DNA from: Unio delphinus
Taxonomy: Eukaryota > Mollusca > Bivalvia > Unionida > Unionidae
DNA length: 64,000 nt
Direction of reading: 5' to 3'
Assembly: GCA_029339505.1 (NCBI GenBank)
Contig: JAQISU010000033.1
Location: 4,291,001-4,355,000, forward strand
The position numbers and the translations under genes are program-made. This document shows, one piece after another, positions 27,089-39,627 of this stretch (position 1 is the stretch's first letter; each line of letters begins with the position of its first letter). Below the pieces are notes generated by a model, which worked only from the letters and a program-made list of their open reading frames with translations, searched no databases and was not told the origin of the DNA.

Positions 27089-29732
27089 CAGACGATGATC
27101 TGAGCACGCTTTGTTTTGGTTTGCTCATTTCATATACTCAGAACATAGCAACGCCAACACACTTCAATAACACAGACAACCCCTTCAACAAACGGGAATT
27201 AAACTGACAAAGCCATAATACCGGATACTCTGTAGCAAAACACATGTTCTGTTGCGGCATACCAATTAACATGTTTGATAGGTTTATAAAGCTTGATAGC
27301 TACAAGTCCTTAAGATAAGCCCTGTGCAAAGAAAAATATTGCTCAGTCTGTATGCAATATAACTTGCCATTGAGAAGCTATGGAACATTATTACTTCATA
27401 GTCGAGATATACATGTATACTGTACTAATTAAACATTTTTTTTAAAAAAAAACCTAAACTCCCTTAAACTAGCCTGTTCATTCACAAGTGTGATCAAAGA
27501 TAGAAGACAACGATGTAAAATCAACACATGATGAAAAATAAAGATTGAATTCACAGATTGGTTCATTATGCAAAGTTAGTTTCAGTGTTTGTTAACTTGC
27601 ATTTCCTGAACTGGCATTCATAGAGATTTCCTCAGAGATGAGAAAACATGTCACAGTTAATTGCAATGAAATCACGTCATTAATATTTTACTAACAAAAT
27701 AAAAAAACAATTGACTTTGATGTTGGCAGTTCTTTCATAAAAACAATGTCCCTAACTTCTTGAAAATAAGAATTGCATTTGACTGTTCACCATTGGTGGT
27801 TGTCAGAGAAAATGGGTGGGTGTGGGTGGGTGTCAAACCAGGGTAATATCCCTTGAGTCTAGGCCCATATCGAGCCCAGTCCGAACAACACTTTTTAAAT
27901 TTATTTGAAAAAAATTTGTTTGAGCAAAAACTAGGAGAGGCTCGGAGTTTCTTACCACAGGGCCTGTTATTGCTCTATATGGCCCTGGTTATTTTTTTGG
28001 TTATGGTACAGATATAAAAATACCCTCTAATAAAAACTTAAATGTATATTTTGCAAAGCAAATTAGGAGTAATGGATTTAGTACATGTGGCGGGTTGTTA
28101 TGGTTTGATTGGAGTGGGGTACTCCCAAGATTTTATCGAATCTATTATAAAAGTTACACCCAAGTCAGATTTTGGTTGGAAGTTGAGTTAGAAAAAGATA
28201 GATGTACAGCTCCAAGCCCCACCCCCACCAGGAAAGCCAACGGTTAAATGATTAAATATATAATAAAAGTGAAATTCAGTGAATACTAATTTAATAACAA
28301 TTCAATAGTCAAATGATTTATTTCCCAAGTAGTCTCCGTCCGCTTGCCCTTGTAATAGCCTATCTCATCATTTGACTAGTAGTGTGAGATAGAATTCCAA
28401 CTGTCCTTGTATTCTATTAATATGTGTATTCATCTCTCCCATTGCTTCTCCTCTTTCTCTTCACTTTTTCAAAATTCCTTCTTGTCATCTTCTCTATACT
28501 CCTTTTCAACTTTCTCCTCGTTGACTCCTTTTCCTCCTCCATCATCTATGCACCTTCTCTCCACTGACAGGACTTTAGTCAACTCCGACTGCTCTGCCAG
28601 TCTCACTTCCGTCGCCTCCTCATGGAGACTCTGGACTCAACTGAACCCGAATCTATCCCTTTTTTTTCAAGAATATGTCATTGTTTTTTGTTATTTTGTT
28701 TTTAAGTCATTTACTGATTTTCTTTACGTTTCTCCATCGCCTTTTCGTTTTCTCCTGGTGGTTGCAGTCTTATTTGGTTGTGGAAAAGCGTAATCTCGCT
28801 TATGTGGTGTATCTCTTGTACCTGTCGGTGTTGTTTTGGTTTCTTATTCTTGTGTGTAACAGTTTTACACCTCTTGGGCGCGTGGCATGTTTTCCCGCAT
28901 TAATGGTATTTCCTGTGGAAAATGTACCCTTTATACCACATCTTTACTAGAAATCCGTGTAGGGAGAACAACTTAATTGTGTACAATTGTTCTTTTTTCT
29001 TCTTCCAGTATTCTAATGCTTATCTTGATATTATATCCAAAGATAGTCTCCATTCTTGATCTTATGAATTTGATTTAAAATTTTGGAATTAATCATGCAA
29101 CCGTGGCTTTTAATGGAATTTCCATAGGTATATCCACAATGAGTAATTCCCGTTCTCTATGGATTCACTAATGTTAGAGTAACTTAACTATATATGCAGA
29201 AACAAAATGTAATTAGTGATGTCTGAAATGTTATCTATTTTGGCCCCATTAATTATATAACAAAACCTAATTAGTGAATTAATACATTTAATTAATGAAG
29301 GGTAATAATGCTATGGAAACATGACATGGTAACAAATCAATTGGTATAATGATATTATACAGATGAATATATATTTGGGTGCGACATACCTTTACTAGTG
29401 TGCGACTTAATGGGTGCAATATAACTGATTCGCAGACTCCATGCCTATGCAACTCAAGATGGTTTCGGAAGGGAAAATAAAATGAAGTAAAACCCGCAAA
29501 ACAAAAGAAAAACAAGGAAGAATATTTCACTTTTGGGATGTGTTTAAAAACGAAGAATTAAGTGTCAGTGCATTGTTGAATAAACATTCTAGATTACATT
29601 TTGCACCTATAACCTAATTCTATATTCTTATGTTTCCGATTCCAATGTAATGGAGCAAATGTCATCATGGCTAAGTGTATGTTCCTTTTTGGTTATTTGG
29701 TAACTTTTGTTAAGTTCATAGGTATATGCAGT
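27089..29732. other. No gene; G-rich run at 27814-27832
   Basis: GGGTGGGTGTGGGTGGGTG (27814-27832) fits a four-run G-quadruplex. A pyrimidine-rich tract (28430-28660) opens a 128-residue frame (28407-28793) rich in Ser, Phe and Leu. Its composition follows the CT bias, there is no domain, and I do not call it. A 91-residue frame at 28675-28950 is hydrophobic and equally unsupported. Confidence 0.5.
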
Positions 29733-29790
29733 GATCTCAAAATCATTGTCAAATCTCAAAATCATTGTCAAATCTCAAAATCATTTTCAA
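29733..29790. repeat. 19-bp tandem repeat, 3 copies
   Basis: Three copies of ATCTCAAAATCATTGTCAA, the last with TTTTCAA. Confidence 0.8.
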
Positions 29791-30214
<424 letters not shown>

Positions 30215-30399
30215 AAATTTCATAGTTACCTCCAGAGATTTAGTGTAGTATTCCAGACACAAGAGCGTGGTTAATGGATAGATTAATCGATGTGGAGAAA
30301 ATTGGACCAACTCATAATTATTATTATAGATATTGAAACTGAGGGATATTAAATATCAATGGCATCGTGGACAATCCTGACAGGTGTACTAAGTTTCAA

Positions 30400-30402
<3 letters not shown>

Positions 30403-30461
<59 letters not shown>
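30403..30461. repeat. (TA)n microsatellite
   Basis: About 58 bp of TA. Confidence 0.97.
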
Positions 30462-30463
<2 letters not shown>

Positions 30464-31714
30464 ATTATAAACTGTTTCCAGACAGACAATGAGAAAGCCA
30501 GAACATTAGTTATCCCCAATTCAATAATTTGTTCATTTTGATGATTACTGGAAAACATTCAAAATAGGCACACAGTGTAAGAAATTATTATAAAAAGAAT
30601 AGATGTAATGGATAAAAACGGGTATAGGCCTTCCTGGAAATTTTCTTTCCACATCAAGATTACAACTATTAACATCAAGATTACAACTATTAACAAATAA
30701 GATACTTAAATCTTTTAAAATCTAAATGATTGCAAATTACCTTTAACTAGAAGTTTTAAAGAAGACAATGTTTAGCAATTTGGTTGCTGAAAGCCAGATA
30801 CAAAAATAATTTAGGCTAAAATTTATTTTCGTATATTAAACCGTCCAGGATCTGCACTCACTAACACGTAACAAATGTACGTATAAACTTTCTAAATTGT
30901 AAATCTTACAAACACGAGATATTTTGATAAGACACCAGTGCATTTAGGTATAAAATGACCAATTTACATTCAATTAATCAAAGATCTAAGATGACCAATT
31001 TACTTTGTATTATCTTCCTTGGTTATCCTTTACAAATACGTCTGAACTGTCAGCCTTTACCATTATACATTCAGCCATCTTTTGCCATTGATTTCCTCAG
31101 AAATGTCAGGCAAGTTAATCCTCAAATCTGCTAATTTCACAACAATAGTTTCTTTGCTTCTTTTTTTTAAAAAGTTTGCTTATTTGTTTTCATATGTACG
31201 TAAATGATGGAAATTTTTAACACTACAGACCTTTACCTCTCCTTGGTCATCACATGTCACTTTCTGGCAAGGCTGCCATTAATGTCCTGATGAAGGTTAT
31301 TTTATACGTTTCGGACCTGAGAAAGATATACTAAAAACGGAGACATTATGTATGCCTTTATTGTCATGATTTAAAATTCGCTGAAATCATCAAATCTGTA
31401 CTTTAAAACACAAATGTAAATAGTTACATCAGAATATAACAAAGCAAAAATGATACTTTAATTGTTACACTTATGTCAAAAGGATTAGTGTTCACACAGG
31501 AAATTATAGCAATAACCCATCTGTCCATTAAACTTAAAATACAATTTAAAAAAATTTAAAACCAGCATTCAAATGTTATGTGCGCTGAATTGAAACCCAA
31601 CAAATTTTTGAAACCGCCCCCAGTAATCAAATATTCAGACAGTTGATACACTGAATTATGTTTCTACTCGTATCTCCTCAATATATTATCACACATACAC
31701 ACATACACACACAC
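30462..31714. other. No gene; 21-bp duplication at 30650-30692
   Basis: ACATCAAGATTACAACTATTA occurs twice in tandem. Otherwise AT-rich without coding pattern. Confidence 0.5.

Positions 31715-31776
<62 letters not shown>
31715..31776. repeat. (GATA)n microsatellite
   Basis: About 62 bp of GATA between short CA runs. Confidence 0.97.
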
Positions 31777-31777
<1 letters not shown>

Positions 31778-32496
31778 CACATGCACACACTGTATTAAGG
31801 TCATTATGAGTACATTCTTCCTTTCCTTGAAAACTTGAATACAATGCACTTATGTACAAGATTATAGATTAGTTAAAATATTGACGATATTTATGCTTTG
31901 GCTATATAATTAGTTTTGGGGAACATGTAGCACTTTCTTTTATACTATTTATTGTAAGTATCATGTACATTCACTTACAAGTCGAGTCTTACTGCAAGCT
32001 GCACACATCCATTTCTGCCATCGCATAATACACCAGGAGAACTGAGTCTATGTTGTTTGTTAAAGACTTATAAGTTGAACAAACATAATAGACCCTGACC
32101 AGCCATCGCCTAAGGCGATGATAAATCAGGGCCTGTCTTGTTTTTTTAATTGAACACGACTTGTAAGCAAGTATATACACAATATACAATCTTATGAGAA
32201 ATTCTTGCTGGTATGATTGATAAGGGTAGTTTCAATAAAAGAAAATTCTTTTGTTCACAATGGATAAAATTAGTTAAATAATTCAAATATAGATCTATGA
32301 TATCAATGACTGAGGTTAATGTTAACTATTCTCTAAGTTGCTGCCTTTTGAATATAAAAGCCCAATTAATTAAATGAAATTATACAGAAAACGGCTTATA
32401 TTATAACAAAAATGAAACTTTTATCAAATAACTGAGTGTTTCAGAGCAATGCATTGTTGACTTAACAAATACTTATGTGTGTCTGTGTGTGTGTGT
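31777..32496. other. No gene; hairpin at 32092-32131
   Basis: CCCTGA..CATCGCCT-A-AGGCGATG..TCAGGG gives nested inverted arms around a one-base centre (32104-32120). (TG)n at 32475-32496 is the tail of the following minus-strand SINE. Confidence 0.5.
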
Positions 32497-32796
32497 AATT
32501 GGGATTTTTAACATAGCTTTATTTTCAATTTTTCATTCATATCGCTATGTCTGCAGTATGGCAGTTTATTGTGATGTCTAGCACTGGGGCATCATGCTGC
32601 AGACATGTAGCATGATGTCCCACCCAGTCACATTATCCTGTCACCGGGCCGACCAGTCCTAACACTAATATGTTAATGCTGAACGCAAAGCGTTATAGCT
32701 GTAGGTACAATTTTTGAAAGTATGACTCGATCAGGGCTCGAACTCACGCTCTACCATTTCAGAGGCAGACACTAACCACTAGGCCATAATAACGAG
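32497..32796 (-). mobile_element. SINE-A, copy 2 (near full length)
   Basis: On the minus strand: tRNA-like head with TAGTGGTTAGTGTCTGCC (A-box region) and GAGCCCTGATCGAGTCA-side B-box region (CGAGCCCTG), the core hairpin CATCATGCT..AGCATGATG (near 32590-32617), then the ATATCGCTATG and AAATCCCAATT 3' end and an (AC)n tail. Confidence 0.8.
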
Positions 32797-32871
32797 TACA
32801 AGAATAACTTTGGAGCCATAGTACTGAGCACTGTTTGATAACAGCACCATAATGGTCATGTGTGTGTGTGC

Positions 32872-32960
32872 GTGATTTGGATTTGTAATGTAGCTTTAAA
32901 TTTTTTCAGGCATATCGCTACGATGCCTGCAAAGGTACAGTTTATAGTGATGTCTAAGCA
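32872..32960 (-). mobile_element. SINE-A, copy 3 (3' end only)
   Basis: Only the last ~90 bp (CATATCGCTACGATGCCTGCA region) with an adjacent TG run. 5'-truncated. Confidence 0.7.
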
Positions 32961-33131
32961 AATGCCACCCTACCCCTCCCTCCATCATGTCCATGTCTCT
33001 CATGTGAATGTAAAGTATCGCTATGTTCCAATTCCATTACAATGTATCAATTGTATTTCTGTACCCTTACAACTGTGTACAGTACATGCTACACAAATAT
33101 CAAAATTGTTACAAATTAGTTCAATCATGCA
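32961..33131. other. No gene seen
   Basis: Linker; nothing identified. Confidence 0.4.
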
Positions 33132-33374
33132 CAATCTTAAACTCTGGTGCTTATAAATCATACACACAATCTTAAACTTCGCTGCTTATAAATCATGCAT
33201 ACAATCTTAAACTTTGCTGCTTGTAAATCATGCACACAATCTTAAACTTTGCTGCTTGTAAATCATGCACACAGTCTTAAACTTTGCTGCTTTAAATCAT
33301 GCACACAATCTTAAACTTTGCTGCTTGTAAATCATGCACACAATCTTAAACTTTGCTGCTTGTAAATGCACACC
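33132..33374. repeat. 35-bp minisatellite, 7 copies
   Basis: Units of AATCTTAAACTTTGCTGCTT followed by GTAAATCATGCACAC. The first two are diverged and one copy lacks a few bases. Confidence 0.93.
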
Positions 33375-33755
33375 CATAAGCAAACATCAATCATCCAATA
33401 GATTAAGAAGTGGTCAGTCTAAATGACATCAAAGTAGCCTACAATTGTAAATTTAATGCTATCAGTACAACTTCAAATGACATACTCCTTACTTTATTAC
33501 ATCAATGATAAATCAACTTGTTTAACATTGAATTCTTGGAGAGACCTGATGTAACATGATTATGACTTTTGTATCTTGAAAAAAAATGAAAAAGAACAAT
33601 AAAAAAAAAATATACAATTTTAACATTTACAAAATAGGGTCAGTGAAAGAAAGAAAAAATTCAACAAAAGGTTTACCAGATATTATGAAATCTTTTATAA
33701 TTTATGACCGTTGGTAAATCAGCCACTCAGGCTTTCTATTGTGGAAAACTAATGG
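33375..33755. other. No gene seen
   Basis: A-rich sequence near 33580-33670. Nothing identified. Confidence 0.45.
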
Positions 33756-34190
33756 GATATCAATAACTGTCATATATGATCTCAATAACTGTATCATATA
33801 TGATCTCATTAACTGTCATATATGATCTTAATAACTGTGTCATATATGATCTCAATAACTGTCATATATGATCTTTATAACTGTCATAAATGATCTCAAT
33901 AATTGTGTCATATATGATCTCAATAACTGTGTCATATATCTCAATAACTGTCATATGATCTCAATAACTGTCATATATGATCTCAATACCTGCCATATAT
34001 GATCTCAATAACTGTCATATGATCTCAATAACTGTCATATATGATCTCAATAACTGCCATGTTAATGTCAATATTTGTGTCATATATGATCTCAATAACT
34101 GATTATGAATGATCTTCATAATTTGTCATACGTGATCTCAAAAGCTGTGTTGCTTGATCTCAAGAACTATCATATATTATCTCAACAACA
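33756..34190. repeat. About 22-bp minisatellite, some 18 copies
   Basis: Units of ATATGATCTCAATAACTGTC with length variation (inserted GTG or TAT) and increasing divergence to the right. GATC palindromes recur in each unit. Confidence 0.93.
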
Positions 34191-34266
34191 TACCCTTTTC
34201 TTTGGGAATTTGATAGAATTTTCTAACATTTTTGCAATCTGTAAGATGGTGTGTGTCTGTGTGTGT

Positions 34267-34406
34267 GATCTGGATTTTTAATGTAGCTTTAACACTTTTC
34301 AGTCATATCGCTACAATATCTGCAGTGTTTATAGAGATGCCTAGCACTGGACATCATGCCACCGACAGGTGGCATCATGACCCACACAGTCGCATTGTCC
34401 TGACAC
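34267..34406 (-). mobile_element. SINE-A, copy 4 (5'-truncated)
   Basis: 3' half only, with the CATCATGCCACC..GGTGGCATCATG hairpin and a TG run at the left. It ends within the core at CCTGACAC. Confidence 0.75.
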
Positions 34407-35869
34407 ATGAAGCTACATAAAACATACAGTACTATCATTTATTTTCGTGGGACTAAATTTTTTTTATCATTTTATTAAAAAAGGACATATATGGGGGTAC
34501 TGAAATTTGTGGTTTTGCCAAAGTCAAAGTTTGCATATTTATAGGTATAAATTTTACAGTCAAACCTCTTCAATTACTCGAAATAAAGACTGATGCAGAG
34601 AGCGGTTACATGAATGTTTAAAACAATACTCTACCACATGACTGGGCACAAAGTAAAGACCTGCTGATGTGTTCAACACTTACAGAGCATTTTCATCCCA
34701 ATAAACAACATTAATGGAAGCCAAGAATACTAAAACAATACTACTACTTCTATGAGAACATAAAAAACACCAGACAAGACCAATCATGTGTTTTGTGTCT
34801 TATTGCTGAATACCAAAGGAAACTGATGCCACCAAAGCTATCAAAAATGAAGATAGTGGAATTGCTCCTTGCTTTGTGTCTGCCTCACATATAGACCACC
34901 TTCAAACATGAGACTGAATAATAAATAGGAGTACCAAGAATTAAAATCAGACTTCCACAACTGGTATGCTAAATAGGTCATAGAGGCCATCATGGAAAGG
35001 AAGATGTCACTGGTGATGATGAGTGCACTGTATTAATGAAATTTACAAACTCATTAATAAACCCCATTGATGCTGATTGGATAATTGTAGCTCAAATAAC
35101 AACGAGTGAAAGATCGGAAATAATGTTAATTGTTTTGAGAAAGCTCTGCTTGTTTAACTGTGCAATTTCTGGATTATTTACCAAGTATTTGTGTATAGTA
35201 GGAGATTTGATTGACACACTGGATTTGTCCTAAAATCAGTAACATACGAGCTTTAATACTATGCTGTCAGAATAGTCCTCTAAGTTGTAATATTGTATGG
35301 GCTTGGTGTACTTTTGATTAAAAATGTATGGATAAAATAAAATGTGCTTTCATAAAAATTCAAATTTTCAACAAAAATTATACTCTGTTGAAAGATTAAT
35401 TTGAATAAATATTACGGTATATTATTTGTCATATAATAATATTTTTATTATTGTTTTAATTTTCAGTATTACTAGTGTATGAATACTGTATACTTTTTAC
35501 TTGCTTTTCTCCATCCTCATCTAACATATCGATTTAATATTTACTTTGACTGTAATCTCAACTCCAGGAGCAAGCAAGCATGTGTGAGAATTAAATTTTT
35601 TTGGCTTTATCATGGTTTAAAACATTAACACAACTTTGCTATGTCTATGATCTTGATTACATGATGAAAGTTATGAGTGTTTTACATTCATATGGATTCA
35701 GGCAAAGTATGATGAAAGTCAATTAAGAGGTTCTGGAAATACAAACAAATTAAAGAACAAATATTTAAAAAAAACCTGAAGAAGTATTTAATATGACCAT
35801 GATCTTTGCTGTGGTCTCAATATCTACTCCAGAAACTTCAAAAAGTTAAAAAAAACAAAACAGCTGCTC
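34407..35869. other. No gene; possible transposon ends
   Basis: TTTATTTTCGTGGGACTAAA near 34440 and CAGTCAAACCTCTTCAATTA at 34559 have the style of DNA-transposon termini (the second is pogo/Tigger-like), but I find no matching inverted partner. No coding frame is convincing. Confidence 0.35.
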
Positions 35870-36412
35870 AGACCATCTTTAGAGTACCATGATCAGAGCA
35901 CACCTCCCTGCTGCTCTGTACCCTACACTGGCTATCCATTCGATCCTGAATCAAACACAAAATTTGTTCTCTGTGCTACGTTTCACTGATGGTCTCCAGT
36001 CCAACACACCTATCTAGCATCACCCATGTGTAGACACCAGCAAGATACTTATGCTCCTCTTCTGATAATCGTATACTCATTATTCCCACTATGAAAACGA
36101 AGTTATGTGGACATTCTATTGCATACCAGGGCCTGCGATGTGGAATGAATTGTCCATTGAAATCAGACACAAAGACACAGTGATCCCTTTCAAGAGTGCT
36201 CTTCAAATTCACACTGTTTGACTGCAAGAACAAAGTTAAGGACCTAATAATTTTTTCTACCTTAAACATTTTCAGCATTGTTTATGTTTTCTAATTTCAT
36301 GGTGATTGTTTCTGTTTTTTGTAGTCATATAATTAATGATGATGTAAAGCGCTTAAAGCTTCTAAAGATTAGGCGCTATACAAAGTCATCATGATTATTA
36401 TTATTACTATAA
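35870..36412 (+). pseudogene. Non-LTR retrotransposon (LINE) 3' end: reverse-transcriptase C-terminal remnant and tail
   Basis: Seen on the plus strand in shifting frames: LHWLSIRS, IKHKICSLCYVSLMV, THLSSITHVYTPARYL-type sequence (with stops), LCGHSIAYQGLRCGMN and LFKFTLFDC. This is the usual end of the second ORF of CR1/L2/RTE-like LINEs (LHWLP..Y..L..L.P.YL..L, then W N.LP.). A 3' UTR follows, then GCGCTTAAAGC..GGCGCTATACAAAGTC and (ATT)n. 5' truncation and in-frame stops mark it as dead. Clade not resolvable by eye. Confidence 0.75.
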
Positions 36413-36930
36413 AGAGGGACCAGCAAGTGAGGGGTAAAATGAATTGTCTTAGTTTTATATTGATTTATGTCAAGTGTGATAAGAATCTGTCAAAGGTTTT
36501 AAGAAATATATGGAAAGAATTATACTTTAACCCAAACCTTACAACAAATTTTTTATGACTGTGACCATGATTCCAAGATTGGAGCATTTCACAGAATGAA
36601 TTGTCTTGGCTACATAATGAATAATGCCTAGTATAATGAGAATATATCAAGAAGATTAGGAAATATTTGGAAATGATAAACTGACAAAAATCGATACAAA
36701 CTGTTGATGCTACTTCTAATTCCAACACCAGAAAAAGTGACTGCTATATGGAGTTTTCCAAGAACACGCGTATTGACAAAAAAAAAAAAAAATGTCAAAA
36801 GGTATGGACTGATATTTTATGTATGAAGAGACAAAACTTTGTGATTTTGATTTCTGCATTTCTGAGGGAAAAGAACAGTCCAGGAAAAATGTTCAGAATT
36901 ACAATATCCCTTGCTAAAAAAGATATGTAA
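36413..36930. other. Post-LINE flank and 3' side of nuclear receptor gene
   Basis: 36413-36585 is the LINE-adjacent segment shared (inverted) with 19622-19790. 36586-36730 shows decayed repeats of a GAAT..CTTGGCTACATAATGA type. The 3' UTR of the minus-strand receptor gene must begin at 36930. I see no AATAAA on that strand close to the stop. Confidence 0.5.
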
Positions 36931-37166
36931 TTAATTCATCATCTCCAGGACTAGATCATTAATTTGCAATGTTCCCTCAAGAGTGAGAGAAAGAAAACGC
37001 TCTGCAGCCTTTGCGCTCAGTGTTCTCAGAGATGGTAATCGTAGAAGAATTTTTCCATATCTATAGAGATCTTGAGGGTAGGTGTGTCTCATGTAGCGCC
37101 GAAGAACATCCAGGTATTTCGTCTGAAGATTTAGTATCTTTTGTTTGTCCTGAACTCCTTGAGCAT
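36931..37166 (-). CDS. NR3-like nuclear receptor, last exon (LBD helices ~9-12, stop)
   Basis: Seen: TTTTGTAG acceptor, then 78 codons to TAA. KYLDVLRRYMRHTYP is the helix 9-10 region, YRYGKILLRLPSLRTLSAKA is the dimer helix 10/11, LTLEGTLQI precedes helix 12, and LVLEMMN ends the protein. Known: the AF-2 motif of steroid-type receptors is a hydrophobic-hydrophobic-x-Glu-hydrophobic-hydrophobic helix (LLLEML in estrogen receptor, LFLEML in ERR); LVLEMM fits. There is no F-domain tail. Phase 1 junction joins G|AT to the previous exon. Inferred: a ligand- or coactivator-regulated transcription factor acting in the nucleus, with AF-2 intact. Confidence 0.93.
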
Positions 37167-37473
37167 CTACAAAATATATAAAAGATTTTATCAGACTAAA
37201 TTAAAGCATAACATTTAAATACACATCATAATTTTCCTCACTTCTTTAATTTAAAGACGTTCAACTCATTTTACTAACATGCTTATGTTGATAGATGAAA
37301 AATATTTCAAAAGTTATTTAAAAGCAAAAACTATCTCATTGAAATTAATGTGGTAATTTTGGTTATTGCAAACATGCTAGTGCAAATTGAGATATTAGTA
37401 TTAGTGTTTTCCAAGCTGTGTGGATGTTATACAAGGTATGAATACATTATGTAACAAAATCAGTGCCGTGTAC
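37167..37473 (-). other. Intron, 307 bp
   Basis: GTACAC donor on the minus strand at 37473 and TTTTGTAG acceptor ending at 37167. Nothing else in it. Confidence 0.9.
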
Positions 37474-37661
37474 CTGGATATGTGAGCACGATGGCATTCA
37501 TAATAGAGAATTCCGATTGGTCCAGATCCAGATCCCGCAACCTATGAGTGAACTCAAGTGTTGCAGATATCAACTCCTTCCCCCATCCTAGATTCTCAGC
37601 CATGCTGCTGGGTACTTCCAGGCCATCAGCAAATTTAATTGCATTTTCCAATGGCAGTGAC
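37474..37661 (-). CDS. NR3-like nuclear receptor, LBD exon (helices ~5-8)
   Basis: Acceptor TTGCTTCAG|G and donor CCAG|GTACAC; 188 bp. Reads RSLPLENAIKFADGLEVPSS, a helix-8-type LDLDQSEFSIMNAIVLTYP. Known ERR sequence at this place begins RSLSFEDELVYADD and has KLEKEEFVTLKAIAL, so this exon gives some of the strongest support for an NR3B-like placement. Phase fits both neighbours. Confidence 0.93.
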
Positions 37662-37789
37662 CTGAAGCAACAATTAGTCTGATTTAAAGACTTTCTCCAA
37701 AACTAGAAGCTAATTAATATATCTCTACAAACATCATGATACTGGAATGAAGTGAAGGTTTTCATCAATTAAATATGCTACATTAGAAC

Positions 37790-38499
37790 TAGTGATGGGA
37801 ATTGGTCACAACTTAATAGTCAACAATCAGTTATCCTTAACCAACTGATCATCGATTATAATCGGTTACTATGAGCAAATTTTAATTTTTGTTACACAGT
37901 TATATCTTTGATCAAGAGTTCAATATGTTTATAAATGTACAGGAGTAATCTCTTTTAATAACATGTATACTTTAATCTGACAATAATATTACATTGTGTG
38001 TTTCTTTTGTTCTTCAACTTTGTTAAATGAATGCAACTTTTTATGACTGATCAGTCATATGTAAGTAAAATACTGCTACAATCCCCCAAAATGCTTCGTT
38101 GATAGGTGATGTGTCTATAATTTAAAGCATAGAAGGACATGATTTTCTTGTTTGTCATTGTTTATAAATACTACAAAAGATGTTGCAATTTAACTGAAAC
38201 AAATCAACAAAATGTGTTAAAATTTACTAACTCAACAATTAAACAACCTGACCATGTAATAATGACTATATGTTCCTAATTATGAATTGTAAGGTTTTTT
38301 TAATTTGTAGTTGTGAAGGAATTAATAAATTTCAGGTCAACTTTAGTGGCTGGGAGTGTTACTAATCTTTTTGCTTTGCATACACCTAAAAAGTAGTCTC
38401 CTTTTACACACAATCGATTATGGAGTTCACAATTGATTATCTTATTGGTTTGCTCAACCAACTGATGATCGATTATAATCGATAATTGGAACAACACTA
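37790..38499. mobile_element. hAT-type non-autonomous element (hAT-2), 710 bp
   Basis: Flanked by a perfect 8-bp direct duplication ATTAGAAC (37782-37789, 38500-38507), the hAT signature. Ends are TAGTGATGGGAATTGG at the left and the reverse of TAGTGTTGTTCCAATTATCG at the right, an imperfect terminal inverted repeat. The sub-terminal motif CGATTATAATCG occurs near both ends. No transposase frame. Confidence 0.88.
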
Positions 38500-38716
38500 A
38501 TTAGAACAATACTATGGTGTTTCATTGCAGTCTCTAACAGTATACTCAGCATTACTGACTAAGTTTTGTGGTAAATTAAACTATATTGGACTCAAATTAT
38601 TGTCAGGTATCACACAACTAACTCTTTGCATCAAGTGATTCAAAGATTCAGACTGTGTCAAAAACATCTTTGTATTTGTTGCTAATGGATTTTCGCTGAA
38701 GGTTGTCGACTCTTTC

Positions 38717-38793
38717 TGTTAGACAATCTCACTGCCAATTCTGTTACACAATCTCACTGCCAATTCTGTTAGACAATCTCACTGCCAATTCTG
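38717..38793. repeat. 25-bp tandem repeat, 3 copies
   Basis: CTGTTAGACAATCTCACTGC-CAATT three times, one with TTACAC. Confidence 0.9.
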
Positions 38794-39084
38794 TTTTAGC
38801 AACAGAGTTAATGAATTACAAAACTACAAAACTTATAAAACTATGTAAATATAAAATGCTGATAATCATTGTTATTTTACAGTTAAAATTGGGACACAAT
38901 TCTATTGTGAGAAAAAGTTAACAAAAATATTGGATTACTTCCCCAAACAAAAGTTCCTACAATATGTTCAGTGAAAGTTGCCTATTTTACTGATTGATAT
39001 TGTTGACAAAGGCTGACAAAGCTTGCATTTACCAAAAAAAGTCAGAAAGTCAAAGAAATGATTTTCAAAACTGCATGTATACCT

Positions 39085-39260
39085 TCAGACACTGGGAGTA
39101 TGTCAAGTTTGGTAATATACACTGGGATGTTGACAAGTCTAACATTGTTAAACTAGAACAATGACAAGTCTGGTAACAAACAGTTACACTGGCACAATTA
39201 CGTGTCAGGTAACAGTGTTACACTGGGACTAAGACAAGTCTAGTTGTTACACTCCTACTA
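39085..39260. repeat. Degenerate tandem repeat, ~40-bp unit
   Basis: ACACTGGGA..TGACAAGTCTGGTAA-like units recur four to five times with heavy divergence. Confidence 0.5.
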
Positions 39261-39327
39261 AGCAGGCGTGGTAACATAAGTGTAACAGACTCAGACACAC
39301 ATAATCTATAGGTTTATCTGTGGGTGT

Positions 39328-39627
39328 GATTTGGATTATTAATGTAGCTTTAACAATGGTTTAGTCATATGCCTGCAGTGAGGCAGTTTATAGTGATGTC
39401 TAGCACTGGGTATCATGCCAAAGACATGTAGCATGATGTCCCACCCAGTCATATTAACCTGACACCAGGCCGACCAGTCCTAACACTAACCTCTTTAATG
39501 CTGATCGTCAAGCGAGGCAGCTGTTAGTACCATTTTTGTAAGTCTATGGTATGACTCAGCCAGGGATTGAACCCATGAACTCCTGCATCCGAAGTGGACA
39601 CTCTTACTATTAGGCCACCTGAGCGGT
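39328..39627 (-). mobile_element. SINE-A, copy 5 (near full length)
   Basis: Head ends at CAGGTGGCCTAATAGTAAGAG on the minus strand (A-box region); core hairpin CATCATGCT..; left end GATTTGGATTATTAATGTAG next to a short TG run. Confidence 0.8.

Noticed and set aside
28407..28950. Two overlapping plus frames of 128 and 91 codons
   Set aside because: Ser/Phe/Leu-rich translation of a CT-rich tract. I considered a retroelement fragment but found no recognisable motif.
33132..34190. Regularly repeated short units, considered as a CRISPR array
   Set aside because: Units are head-to-tail with no unique spacers and lie in a eukaryotic genome; they are minisatellites.
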